Shown: piece after piece, positions 8,444 through 16,063 of the stretch
How positions within the stretch are numbered: position 1 is the first letter of the stretch
Layout of the letters: each line of letters opens with the position of its first letter
NCBI GenBank assembly: GCA_963975425.1
Contig: CAXBGS010000007.1
Coordinates: forward strand, 310,001 to 374,000
Origin: CAXBGS01 sp963975425
Lineage (GTDB): Bacteria > Planctomycetota > Planctomycetia > Pirellulales > Pirellulaceae
DNA length: 64,000 nucleotides
Reading direction: 5' to 3'
Notes under the pieces: generated by a model
The model's input: the letters and a program-made list of their open reading frames with translations, nothing else
The model's database searches: none
What the model was told of the DNA's origin: nothing
Made by a program: the position numbers and the translations under genes

Positions 8444-10387
8444 TTAGATAAAGGGGGCCGCAGGATTAATCAGACCAGTCCAGGTTGGATAATTCGTAGT
8501 GTCAGATTGTGGGGAAAGACCTTTGTACGAACTGTCAAGCGACCAGGTTTGTCCTCCATCAGTGCTGCTAGCTTCAAAGCCCCAACTCCAACTCACAACA
8601 CGAAGCGGAACGACGCCCCCTCCGTTTCTCTGGAACATCACGTACGTCGAGAAACTGTCATCTCGAGACCAGGCTTTATAGCCCGCAGCGAGTGGCTCTT
8701 GCGGGACATCGATCGCCGTAAATGGACCAATTTGTCCTGGGTAAACAAATCCGCCATCTAAGAGCGGTCCGTTCTGATTCCTGTTCTGCGTAACGTTGTT
8801 TACATCGACGCGACTGGCGTCAAGCGAATTTCCAACCTGCAGGTATCCGAACTGGTAGCTCCCTGCCGGAGGAATCGGTGGTGCTCCACCAACAATATCG
8901 AACCTAATACCCGGAGGCGGAGCGTTTGGATCTCCGTAAGACACCCTATCTCCGTAGACGTCTATCACACCAGAGTTGTCGATGTTTAGCGAGATGTTAG
9001 GTCGCAGTACGTTGTAGGTAGTGCTAACACTGAAGGATTGGCCCTGTACGTTTCCCGAGAGAGTAACAACTCGACCATTGCCTCCGTCTACCCAGAACCA
9101 ACTCGTACTAAGAACATTGAGGTCTGGGTAGACCAGCTTAGGAGGCGTCTGATTCCAGTCCCAGTTCGCCAACTCGTATCCAGGCACGGTCCACGACGGC
9201 GAATCGATATCGTTTCCCTGGCCGTTGATTAAAATCGCAACCGGGGCAACGATATCACTTACCCAGACAGCTTGGGTTTGGTCGGTGATATCCAACACTC
9301 CATCTTTGAGCACGACACGACCAACCTCAATCTCAACTGTTGCAGTATAGCTTTCATCTGCCCCATCGTAGATCGTGTATTCAAAAGAATCTGAACCGCT
9401 GTAGCCATCGGTTGCGTTGTAGGTAAAGGAACCATTGACATCAATTGTAAGCGTTCCATGTGAGGGTGCGGACGATGTATACACCTGAATTGAACTGGGA
9501 CCGAAATCTGGATCGTAATCATTGCCAAGGACGTTCCCGGTTAGGTTTACCGTGTCAAGTGTGTAATAGTCATCGTCAACTGCTACCGGCGGGACATTCG
9601 AGGTAGAAGTTCCGGTCGACGTACTCGTTGATGTGGAAGTTGATGTGCCAGTGCTCGTCGAAGTTCCAGTCGGCGTGGATGTTGATGTACTCGTTGAGGT
9701 CGATGTGTGAGTGCAAGTCGATGTCGAGGTGTGGGTCGACGTGCAGGTCGATGTACTGGTGCTGGTACTCGTGGATGTCGATGTCGGTGTGCTTGTGGAC
9801 GTCGATGTCGACGTACCGGTTGAAGTTGAGCTTGACGACGAACCGGACGAACTCGGTGAATAGCTGGAACTCGACGTTCCGTAGGTGCTGCTTGATGGCG
9901 AGTAGTTGAACGCCGCTTGCATCGGTGCAACAGATGCCGATTGCGACTCGAACCGTTCCGGCGTGTAATCCAAGACGCCCAATCGTGGTTCGGACTCCTG
10001 GCCCATCGAACCGAACACGGCATCAACGTCATCGACGGTGACCTCGCCGTCCTGATTCGCGTCTGCGTACGGGTTCTCTTCGAACCGCGTGCTGTCGGCC
10101 AGCACGTTGATGACTTGCAGCACGTCGACCGGCGAGACGAAGCCATCGCCGTTGACGTCCGGTCGGATCTCGCGGGCTACGTTTGTCGGCGTAGCGGTTG
10201 CGGTTGCGACAGCAAGGTCAGCGGCGAACAGACGCCGGGATTGCAACGTTTCCACACGAAGACGGCGTTTGCGGGAGCGGCGAGCGCTGTTGTTCGACGT
10301 GCTGCAATTCCGTTGCGTGATCTCAATTTTCTGCCCCTTGTGCGTGTGCCGTGGTCTTCGAAGAGTCGCTCTGCTTAATTGCTTCAA
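8444..10387 (-). CDS. Dockerin / Ser-Thr-repeat / cadherin-like surface protein
   Basis: A 647-residue intact protein. A basic N-terminus is followed by RRLRVETLQSRRLFAADL, the planctomycete leader. A dockerin type I-like pair follows (DVNGDGFVSPVDVL, DANQDGEVTVDDVDAV), then FGSMGQ. A long Ser-Thr repeat tract spans about residues 175-265. A tandem-type cadherin/VCBS-like domain begins PPVAVDDDYYTLDTVN and continues NVLGNDYDPDFGP and DGYSGSDSFEYTIYDG. The remaining 300 residues are beta-rich and unassigned. It is most likely exported and calcium-binding. It lies 67 bp downstream of the sulfotransferase on the same strand and is paralogous in its N-terminal half to 5946-6854. Different C-terminal domains on near-identical N-terminal halves indicate domain shuffling. 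Confidence 0.82.
   Translation of the reverse strand: MKQLSRATLRRPRHTHKGQKIEITQRNCSTSNNSARRSRKRRLRVETLQSRRLFAADLAVATATATPTNVAREIRPDVNGDGFVSPVDVLQVINVLADSTRFEENPYADANQDGEVTVDDVDAVFGSMGQESEPRLGVLDYTPERFESQSASVAPMQAAFNYSPSSSTYGTSSSSYSPSSSGSSSSSTSTGTSTSTSTSTPTSTSTSTSTSTSTCTSTHTSTSTCTHTSTSTSTSTSTPTGTSTSTGTSTSTSTSTSTGTSTSNVPPVAVDDDYYTLDTVNLTGNVLGNDYDPDFGPSSIQVYTSSAPSHGTLTIDVNGSFTYNATDGYSGSDSFEYTIYDGADESYTATVEIEVGRVVLKDGVLDITDQTQAVWVSDIVAPVAILINGQGNDIDSPSWTVPGYELANWDWNQTPPKLVYPDLNVLSTSWFWVDGGNGRVVTLSGNVQGQSFSVSTTYNVLRPNISLNIDNSGVIDVYGDRVSYGDPNAPPPGIRFDIVGGAPPIPPAGSYQFGYLQVGNSLDASRVDVNNVTQNRNQNGPLLDGGFVYPGQIGPFTAIDVPQEPLAAGYKAWSRDDSFSTYVMFQRNGGGVVPLRVVSWSWGFEASSTDGGQTWSLDSSYKGLSPQSDTTNYPTWTGLINPAAPFI
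9600..9830 (-). repeat. Ser-Thr codon repeat tract, intact copy
   Basis: Repetitive coding sequence for (Ser-Thr)n with Gly, Pro, His and Cys interruptions, within the dockerin/cadherin protein. It shows high internal similarity and is paralogous to 6150-6390. Confidence 0.8.
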
Positions 10388-10454
10388 CCCCGGTAAACGT
10401 ATCGAAGTTCGCCAGAACTTGCAAACATTTTTCTACCGGTTGAATCGAGACCGC

Positions 10455-11315
10455 CTAATCCGTGGATTCGCGAGCAGCAACGATTGCTTGATAGCAAAAC
10501 CGCTTCATGACTCCGGCGTGGGCTTCGACAACTCGACCGACCTGGTCCTCGGAAAGCGTTTCTTGCCAACGCTCCGCTTTGCCGCTCCGAAAGAATGTCC
10601 CGCTTTTGCTTTTGTTGCTGCGTTCGCCAAAACCGGCTTCCTTTTCTCGCTTTTGCAAACGACGGAAATCGGTTTCGGCGATCGCACGTTCGATTCGCTC
10701 GAGGTCCGGATCCCAACCAAGAAAGGTCAAGACATTGCGGAAAGTGATTTCGGTGCGGGCCAGCAGGTCTTCGTAGCAGACGACGTGAACGGGAAAGGCC
10801 CTCTGGTCGATCCACGACGTCACATGCCCGCTCCACGATTCAACGTACTGCGTGACCAAATCCTGCTTTGGCCCGCCAATGGTCAATTTTCGATCGTTCA
10901 TCATCGCGATCGCACGATCATGGTCGACGCCCCAGTGGTCGGCCACCGAGTCGACAACGTCCAGCGGATTGCGAACGATGTAGATGGCACCGAGCGTCAA
11001 TTCACGCCGGATGATCGGAAAGCCGTTGTGCTGGACGCGGGCGTTGTGGGTCTTAATCAAGACCGGCGGACGAATGCGGTTGGACAAATCGATTTGAACG
11101 GCTTCGCGTAGTTCATCGATCTCTTGATTCGTCAAATCCGTTTTTCCGGCGATCCGCTCGAAGGCTTGCCGGCGCGATTTCGACATTGTGGCGTGGTAGG
11201 CATCGCTGAGTTCGAAGTTCTCGTCATCCGGTGACTTCTGGTAAGCCGCGAAGAGTAGACGCATCCAGGTGTTGCCTGACTTCGGATAAGATGCAAGCCA
11301 AACGAGTGATTTCAT
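10455..11315 (-). CDS. Sulfotransferase (PAPS-dependent)
   Basis: A protein of about 286 residues from the ATG at 11315. This start is chosen because the family begins almost directly with the PAPS loop, here MKSLVWLASYPKSGNTWMR; a longer frame to 11342 is possible. The YPKSGNTW 5'-phosphosulfate-binding loop and the IYIVRNPLDVVDS 3'-phosphate-binding motif are both intact, followed by CYEDLL. The enzyme would transfer sulfate from PAPS to a hydroxyl or amine of a glycan or other acceptor, which suits an organism rich in sulfatases. It diverges from the glycosyltransferase at 11348, about 30 bp apart, so the two may share a promoter region. A 3' duplicate fragment lies at 6969-7325. Confidence 0.88.
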   Translation of the reverse strand: MKSLVWLASYPKSGNTWMRLLFAAYQKSPDDENFELSDAYHATMSKSRRQAFERIAGKTDLTNQEIDELREAVQIDLSNRIRPPVLIKTHNARVQHNGFPIIRRELTLGAIYIVRNPLDVVDSVADHWGVDHDRAIAMMNDRKLTIGGPKQDLVTQYVESWSGHVTSWIDQRAFPVHVVCYEDLLARTEITFRNVLTFLGWDPDLERIERAIAETDFRRLQKREKEAGFGERSNKSKSGTFFRSGKAERWQETLSEDQVGRVVEAHAGVMKRFCYQAIVAARESTD

Positions 11316-11347
11316 GATCCCAACAAACCAACGTGATTCCAAACAAA

Positions 11348-12613
11348 ATGACAGCGCCGATGGAGATTGAACGTGCGGTCGTGATCAATCTCGATCGCGA
11401 CGCCAATCGACTGCAACGATTCTATCAGGCTTTGCCAGACGAATGGCCATTTCCTAAGCCCAAGCGGTTCTCAGCGATTGACGGCTCGCGCGTTCCCTCA
11501 CCACCGTGGTGGGTGGCCGGCGACGCAGCTTGGGGTTGTTTTCGATCGCATCAATGCGTGATTGAACAAGCAATCAATGACGGTGTCGAATCGTTGCTGG
11601 TCTTGGAAGACGACGCGTTCTGCCATGAAGATTTCGGCAGCCGGTTTGATTCGTTCGTCGATGAACTACCGGCGGACTGGCAGTGGGTTTACCTTGGTGG
11701 CCAACACATTCAACGCGAACGCGGCTTGCCGATTCAAGTCAGCGAGCACGTCTATCGGCCGTTCAATGCTCACCGAGCCCACGCCTATGCAATCCGTGGA
11801 CTATCCACAATGCGAACGATCGCATCGCATTTGCATGACCGCGACGCCTGGGGTGAGAAACATCATATCGACCATCGGTTTGGCGAGATGCATGCGAAGT
11901 TCGATGGCAGTTTGTACTGTCCTGATCGCTGGCTGATCGGACAAGAAGCTGGGTTCAGCAACATCAAACAGAAACACCTCAACGCAAACTTTTTCCCGGA
12001 TGCGCGGTCGTTCTACGATTTGCGAATCGACAGACCGGTCATTGCGGTTGTCGGAAGCGATCGCCGTCATCGATTGATCGTCGCGGCGATTCTACATCGA
12101 CTTGGAATCTCTTTCGGGACCGCAAGGCCGCCGGAGTCCATTGCTGACGCGCCGGATTCATATTGTGCCCCGGCTTTCGATTCCGTTTGCAATCATCTCA
12201 TCACGGGGCAGGGGTGGCATCTGGCGAACGACCGTGAGTTTCGAGTTGCACATCTTCGCATGTGGGCTGATCGACGTTTGAAAGCGGCAAAGAATGAAAC
12301 GCCGATCGGCGCGACGCAGCGAAAACTAGCATTGCTGCACCAAGACGTTCAGCCAGCCTGGCCTGAAACAACTTTCATCGCGGTTGCCGGCGACGATGAA
12401 CGCGTTGGTATTGAAGCGGTTCGCGATCGTCAGGTTGATTCAGCGATCAACGAGTTAGCGTCCGAGGCGGAAGTACATCGCATCGAAAAGGTGGACTTCG
12501 ATGACCCTGAACAATTGGTGCAACGGTTGGTTGCCCTGGTTGATTGGAAATTCAAACCCGCCGATGTTGCCACGGCGAAGCAACTGGCGATCTCTCTTTG
12601 CCGAAGCGTCTGA
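11348..12613 (+). CDS. GT25-like glycosyltransferase with C-terminal P-loop-like region
   Basis: About 421 residues from the ATG at 11348; a second ATG at 11360 is equally possible. The N-terminal 230 residues match the glycosyltransferase family 25 pattern: VVINLDRDANRLQRF at the start, then FRSHQCVIEQAIN, LLVLEDDAF (the DxD-like acidic motif), and a C-terminal GQEAGFSNIKQ. The remaining 190 residues start RPVIAVVGSDRRHRLIVAAILHRLG (read at about 12031-12105). This resembles the beta-strand/P-loop/helix start of sulfotransferase-like proteins, but the canonical loop is altered. The protein is probably cytoplasmic and acts on LPS or another surface glycan. It is divergent from the sulfotransferase, which hints at one glycan pathway. 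The role of the second domain is uncertain. Confidence 0.75.
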   Translation: MTAPMEIERAVVINLDRDANRLQRFYQALPDEWPFPKPKRFSAIDGSRVPSPPWWVAGDAAWGCFRSHQCVIEQAINDGVESLLVLEDDAFCHEDFGSRFDSFVDELPADWQWVYLGGQHIQRERGLPIQVSEHVYRPFNAHRAHAYAIRGLSTMRTIASHLHDRDAWGEKHHIDHRFGEMHAKFDGSLYCPDRWLIGQEAGFSNIKQKHLNANFFPDARSFYDLRIDRPVIAVVGSDRRHRLIVAAILHRLGISFGTARPPESIADAPDSYCAPAFDSVCNHLITGQGWHLANDREFRVAHLRMWADRRLKAAKNETPIGATQRKLALLHQDVQPAWPETTFIAVAGDDERVGIEAVRDRQVDSAINELASEAEVHRIEKVDFDDPEQLVQRLVALVDWKFKPADVATAKQLAISLCRSV

Positions 12614-12781
12614 CGCAAAATCGCAGGCCGGTTTCGCGGGCCAAAAAGTTTTTGGAATTACTCGAACACAGCGCTGGATGTGTTTTCGAGACAGAGGTAA
12701 CTGTATGGTCCCGTTGGCCACGGTGGCCAACGCGTAACCTCGAAACACCCAAAAACGGGAACACAAACATGATGCGGGCAT

Positions 12782-14116
12782 ATGGGACAGCCATCCATTC
12801 ATTGTCTCGGAGTTGATCCGAGGCGTGACCTTGAAAAAAAAGTGGAACAAAAAGCGTTGCCCCCAGCGCAATTGGTTGAGTTCGTCGCTGGACTGTCGCG
12901 AACGGTCGCGAAACTGCACCGTTCGGGAATCGTTCACTGCGATATCAAGCCGACAAACGTTTTATTTGACGTGAGCGGCCAACCAAAATTGGTCGACTTC
13001 GGAATGGCTGTCGATCATTCCACCGAGGCATGGGATGCAGACGCGGCGTTTCGCAGCGAGCACACCGGAGGCACGCTGGCTTACATGGCTCCGGAACTGA
13101 TTTCCCGTGCGATTGGGACGGCGAGAGATTCCGGGCGAAACACTGCATCGCGTGACCCGACTGGCGACATCTTTTCACTGGGGGGATTGCTCTATTTTGT
13201 TCTGGTGGGTCGCCATCCCTATGCCTCCACGAATCCAACTCAGGTGGTCGAGGCAGTAGCAAACGGTGATTGGGATCGACAAGCCCTGCGGAACTCGGCC
13301 GCACCGGCTGCACTTCAACGAGCGTGTGAGAAAGCGATGGCGGCGCGACCTGAGGAACGGTTCCAAACCGCGAATCAGTTTGCCGACGCACTCGATAGCT
13401 GGTTGACCCGCAGCCGGCAGAATGCGTGTCGTCGCGGCGCTTGGATCGCGGTTCCCTTGATCGCGTTGCTGAGCGTGGGGCTGTTTTTGTGGAATCGCGG
13501 AAAGCAAGCAGCCCAATCGCCCCAGCCGTTTGCTACTATCCCTGCTGCACGGCCGACGCAGCGTTTTGGGAAGCTCGATGTAAAGGTCTGGGGTGTGGAT
13601 CGAGCGTTCGAGTTGGTCAATCGAGTGCCGATGGTGTCTGGCGATGGCTTGCAGGTTCGCGCGCCTCTTCGCTCTGAACGCAAGGGGGAATTGTGGCTCA
13701 TTTCGAGCGAGGGAAACGCTGAACGTCTCGCAAGTTTTGCAGCCGGAGATGGGTCGCGTTGGGTGCACTACCCAGCCGAACTCGACGAATCCGTTCCTCT
13801 CACCGGTCCAGCGGGAACCGAGGCCATCATCTGGCTTGAGTTGCCGAGCGAAAGTAATATTGACCCGAACGACATGACAGACCGAATCGCCAAAACGTTG
13901 CGGCCACCTGAACCATGGCCGGTCATGGGCGATTCGATGGTGTTCCGGCTCGTTGATGGCGCACTGAGTGTCGAACAAGACGATCGTGCGCTCGGACCGC
14001 CGCAGGAAATCGAGGCACCATCGGCAATCATCCAAAAGCACTTGCGAAACGCAACTCGCGAATTGGCCAAAGAGGAAATCGGAGTGGAAATCATTGCGTT
14101 TTCGCACTCTGAATAA
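12782..14116 (+). CDS. Ser/Thr protein kinase lacking the N-lobe, with TM and C-terminal domain
   Basis: A 444-residue frame. The catalytic loop HCDIKPTNVLFD, the DFG motif (VDFGMA) and YMAPE are present, followed by the kinase C-lobe. The Gly-rich loop, the VAIK lysine and the helix-C glutamate are absent. The missing segment is partly traceable: in the preceding frame (12738-12838) the DNA reads HPFIVSELIRGVTLKK, the end of a kinase N-lobe, which shifts out of frame at an eight-A tract (12833-12840). One extra A would join the two. Even so, the first 60 or more residues of a normal kinase are not recognisable upstream. A membrane segment at about residues 221-242 (WIAVPLIALLSVGLFLW) leads to a C-terminal domain resembling DUF4384. 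It may be a pseudogene or an assembly error. Confidence 0.65.
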   Translation: MGQPSIHCLGVDPRRDLEKKVEQKALPPAQLVEFVAGLSRTVAKLHRSGIVHCDIKPTNVLFDVSGQPKLVDFGMAVDHSTEAWDADAAFRSEHTGGTLAYMAPELISRAIGTARDSGRNTASRDPTGDIFSLGGLLYFVLVGRHPYASTNPTQVVEAVANGDWDRQALRNSAAPAALQRACEKAMAARPEERFQTANQFADALDSWLTRSRQNACRRGAWIAVPLIALLSVGLFLWNRGKQAAQSPQPFATIPAARPTQRFGKLDVKVWGVDRAFELVNRVPMVSGDGLQVRAPLRSERKGELWLISSEGNAERLASFAAGDGSRWVHYPAELDESVPLTGPAGTEAIIWLELPSESNIDPNDMTDRIAKTLRPPEPWPVMGDSMVFRLVDGALSVEQDDRALGPPQEIEAPSAIIQKHLRNATRELAKEEIGVEIIAFSHSE

Positions 14117-14224
14117 AAAACGTGATTTTCCATTCCGCTGACAGACTTCTTTTGACTTGTCTTGGTTGTGGGGCTTACGAAGCCCTGAAACAACGTCTTC
14201 ACCCAGCTCGAAGGAAAAACAGCC

Positions 14225-14590
14225 ATGTTGTCAATCGCAACGAGAATCGTTCCCGTCGTCACCCTTGCCGCAGCCTTCACGGTCGTTTTGGGCGGCGAAG
14301 CCCAGGCTCAACACGTTCACCATCATGGTGGCCACCACGGAGGCATTCACCATGGCGGGCATATCGGTGGCGGGATTCATCAGGGGGGCATCCACTACGG
14401 CGGTGGTCACATCCTCCATCCTCAGCCGTATGTTCCAAGCTACCCGACCTATCCGAATCCCGGATTGGGTCACCAGTACTACGATACGACGCACCGGGAC
14501 TACCACGCACCGTCGTTTCAGCGACACGGAAATCACAACCACTATCGACCCGGCCACTACGTTGTTCACCGCACCGGTCACTGGCACTGA
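14225..14590 (+). CDS. Small secreted His/Gly-rich protein
   Basis: A 121-residue protein. Residues 1-28 form a signal peptide ending AQAQ. The mature chain is dominated by His-Gly repeats (HHHGGHHGGIHHGGH), followed by a Pro/Tyr region and a His/Tyr/Arg C-terminus. It probably binds divalent metals in the periplasm or cell envelope; that is inference from composition. It has the same style as 1488-2189 but only 121 residues against 233. Confidence 0.75.
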   Translation: MLSIATRIVPVVTLAAAFTVVLGGEAQAQHVHHHGGHHGGIHHGGHIGGGIHQGGIHYGGGHILHPQPYVPSYPTYPNPGLGHQYYDTTHRDYHAPSFQRHGNHNHYRPGHYVVHRTGHWH

Positions 14591-14853
14591 GCCGAGTCGC
14601 ATAAGTTTCTCGCCAGCCGGAAGTCCCGGCGGCGATTGGTTGGATTATCTCAGCTAGTGCTAGTTCCATGTCGAGTTTCGCTTGGGGTGCCAGTACGATC
14701 GCGCAATACTTGCAATTACTTTCTGAAACGCAAGGGTGGTGTTGATAAGACACACTTTTTCAGGACGGCTGCTTCCGGTTGCTTTTCTGCGAAGAAACGC
14801 GTGCTGCTTGTTGACCTAGAACGACGCGCGAACGAACATGACGCAAACAAATA

Positions 14854-15942
14854 CTACAGCACGACTCCGCTGTCCCACGACAGCTTTTCTGGAATGTCGT
14901 GGTCGTCAATCAATTGCCGAATATCAATCTCGATGCTTCGGCTTAGGTCGGTGATTGGTACGTCATTGGGACCGCCCTCGAAGGGATTCTCGGAATGCTC
15001 ACCCGCAATCTCAAGAGCAAAGAATACCCACGACACGATCGCGCTAAATGGAATCGAAAACCAGACGAAGTGAGTGCCAAAGAAGAGCCACATCGAATGC
15101 ATCAGACCGTAGCCTTCGTCCGCACTGCTATGGTCGGTGATGATGTGGTCTCCGATCTTTTCAAATTCCTCCATCACTCCGTAGGGAAGCAGCAGAATGA
15201 ACAACCAAACGAAAATGTAATTTAGCGTTGCAAACTGTCGAGGATAAGGAAAGTTTTTGATTCGTTCTGACTTGCCCTGCAACGCATACAGTTCGGCAAT
15301 CATTCGCTCCATTTCGACATGTTCAAACACGCCGAGCGATTCTTGCTGACGAAGCTCTCGGAGCCGGCTGGACTGAATGCCCAGTAACTGTGAAGCTTGA
15401 TTTCCCTTGTTGAAGATTTCGCCCCTCTCCACAGGCGAGATGTAATCGGCAATGGCTTCGTCGATCGGAATTTCTGATTCGAGGATGCGAATCGTCATCC
15501 CAGGCAATCGTCGATTGTTCTCCGAATCTCGTTTATTCTCCCATGGCCGCATTGTTCTCAGTTGGTACCGCAGCGCCGTCAGCCATGCCACGTGGCGATG
15601 AACCAATTCACGGTGAATCTCGCTCAATTCCTCGGCCGTCAATTGGTCATTCACGATAAAGTCCTTGACCATCACCGTGAATGAGCGTGAAGCGTTGACG
15701 ATGCCGCCCCAGATTTTGCGGGCTTCCCACAGCCGATCATACGATGCGTTATTTTTGAATCCCACAATGAACGCTACAGCGGTGCCGACCACGCTGAGCG
15801 GTAGCCAGGGTACATGCAGCCATTTGAACCCTACGACGTCGTACAGTAATACCGGAATCGTTGCCAGTGCCAGAAAGAGAACGACGTGCCCCCGAGTCCA
15901 TCGAAGCACGCTTTTAACTGGTAATATCTTTTTTGTGTACAC
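14854..15942 (-). CDS. Bestrophin-family chloride-channel-like protein
   Basis: A 362-residue protein with about four membrane segments: two near the N-terminus (HVVLFLALATIPVLLYDVVG and WLPLSVVGTAVAFIVGF) and two in the C-terminal half (NYIFVWLFILLLPYGVM and FSIPFSAIVSWVFFALEIAG). The bestrophin/UPF0187 family signatures are clear: FKNNASYDRLWEARKIWGGIVN after the second segment, and the terminal GEHSENPFEGGPNDVPITDL followed by EIDIRQLI. Bacterial members form pentameric anion or cation channels in the inner membrane. It lies downstream of the P-type ATPase on the same strand, with a 121-bp gap, and may form the end of that operon. Confidence 0.88.
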   Translation of the reverse strand: MYTKKILPVKSVLRWTRGHVVLFLALATIPVLLYDVVGFKWLHVPWLPLSVVGTAVAFIVGFKNNASYDRLWEARKIWGGIVNASRSFTVMVKDFIVNDQLTAEELSEIHRELVHRHVAWLTALRYQLRTMRPWENKRDSENNRRLPGMTIRILESEIPIDEAIADYISPVERGEIFNKGNQASQLLGIQSSRLRELRQQESLGVFEHVEMERMIAELYALQGKSERIKNFPYPRQFATLNYIFVWLFILLLPYGVMEEFEKIGDHIITDHSSADEGYGLMHSMWLFFGTHFVWFSIPFSAIVSWVFFALEIAGEHSENPFEGGPNDVPITDLSRSIEIDIRQLIDDHDIPEKLSWDSGVVL

Positions 15943-16063
15943 GGGCTGGAATGATTCCGGTCAGAGTGTGTCGAGGCAATGTGTATCGGGGAATCAACAA
16001 ATCATGAGCGACATGGTGAACCATCCGCGTTGATTGAATGAGGAGGTGTAGTGTAGGCGGATT

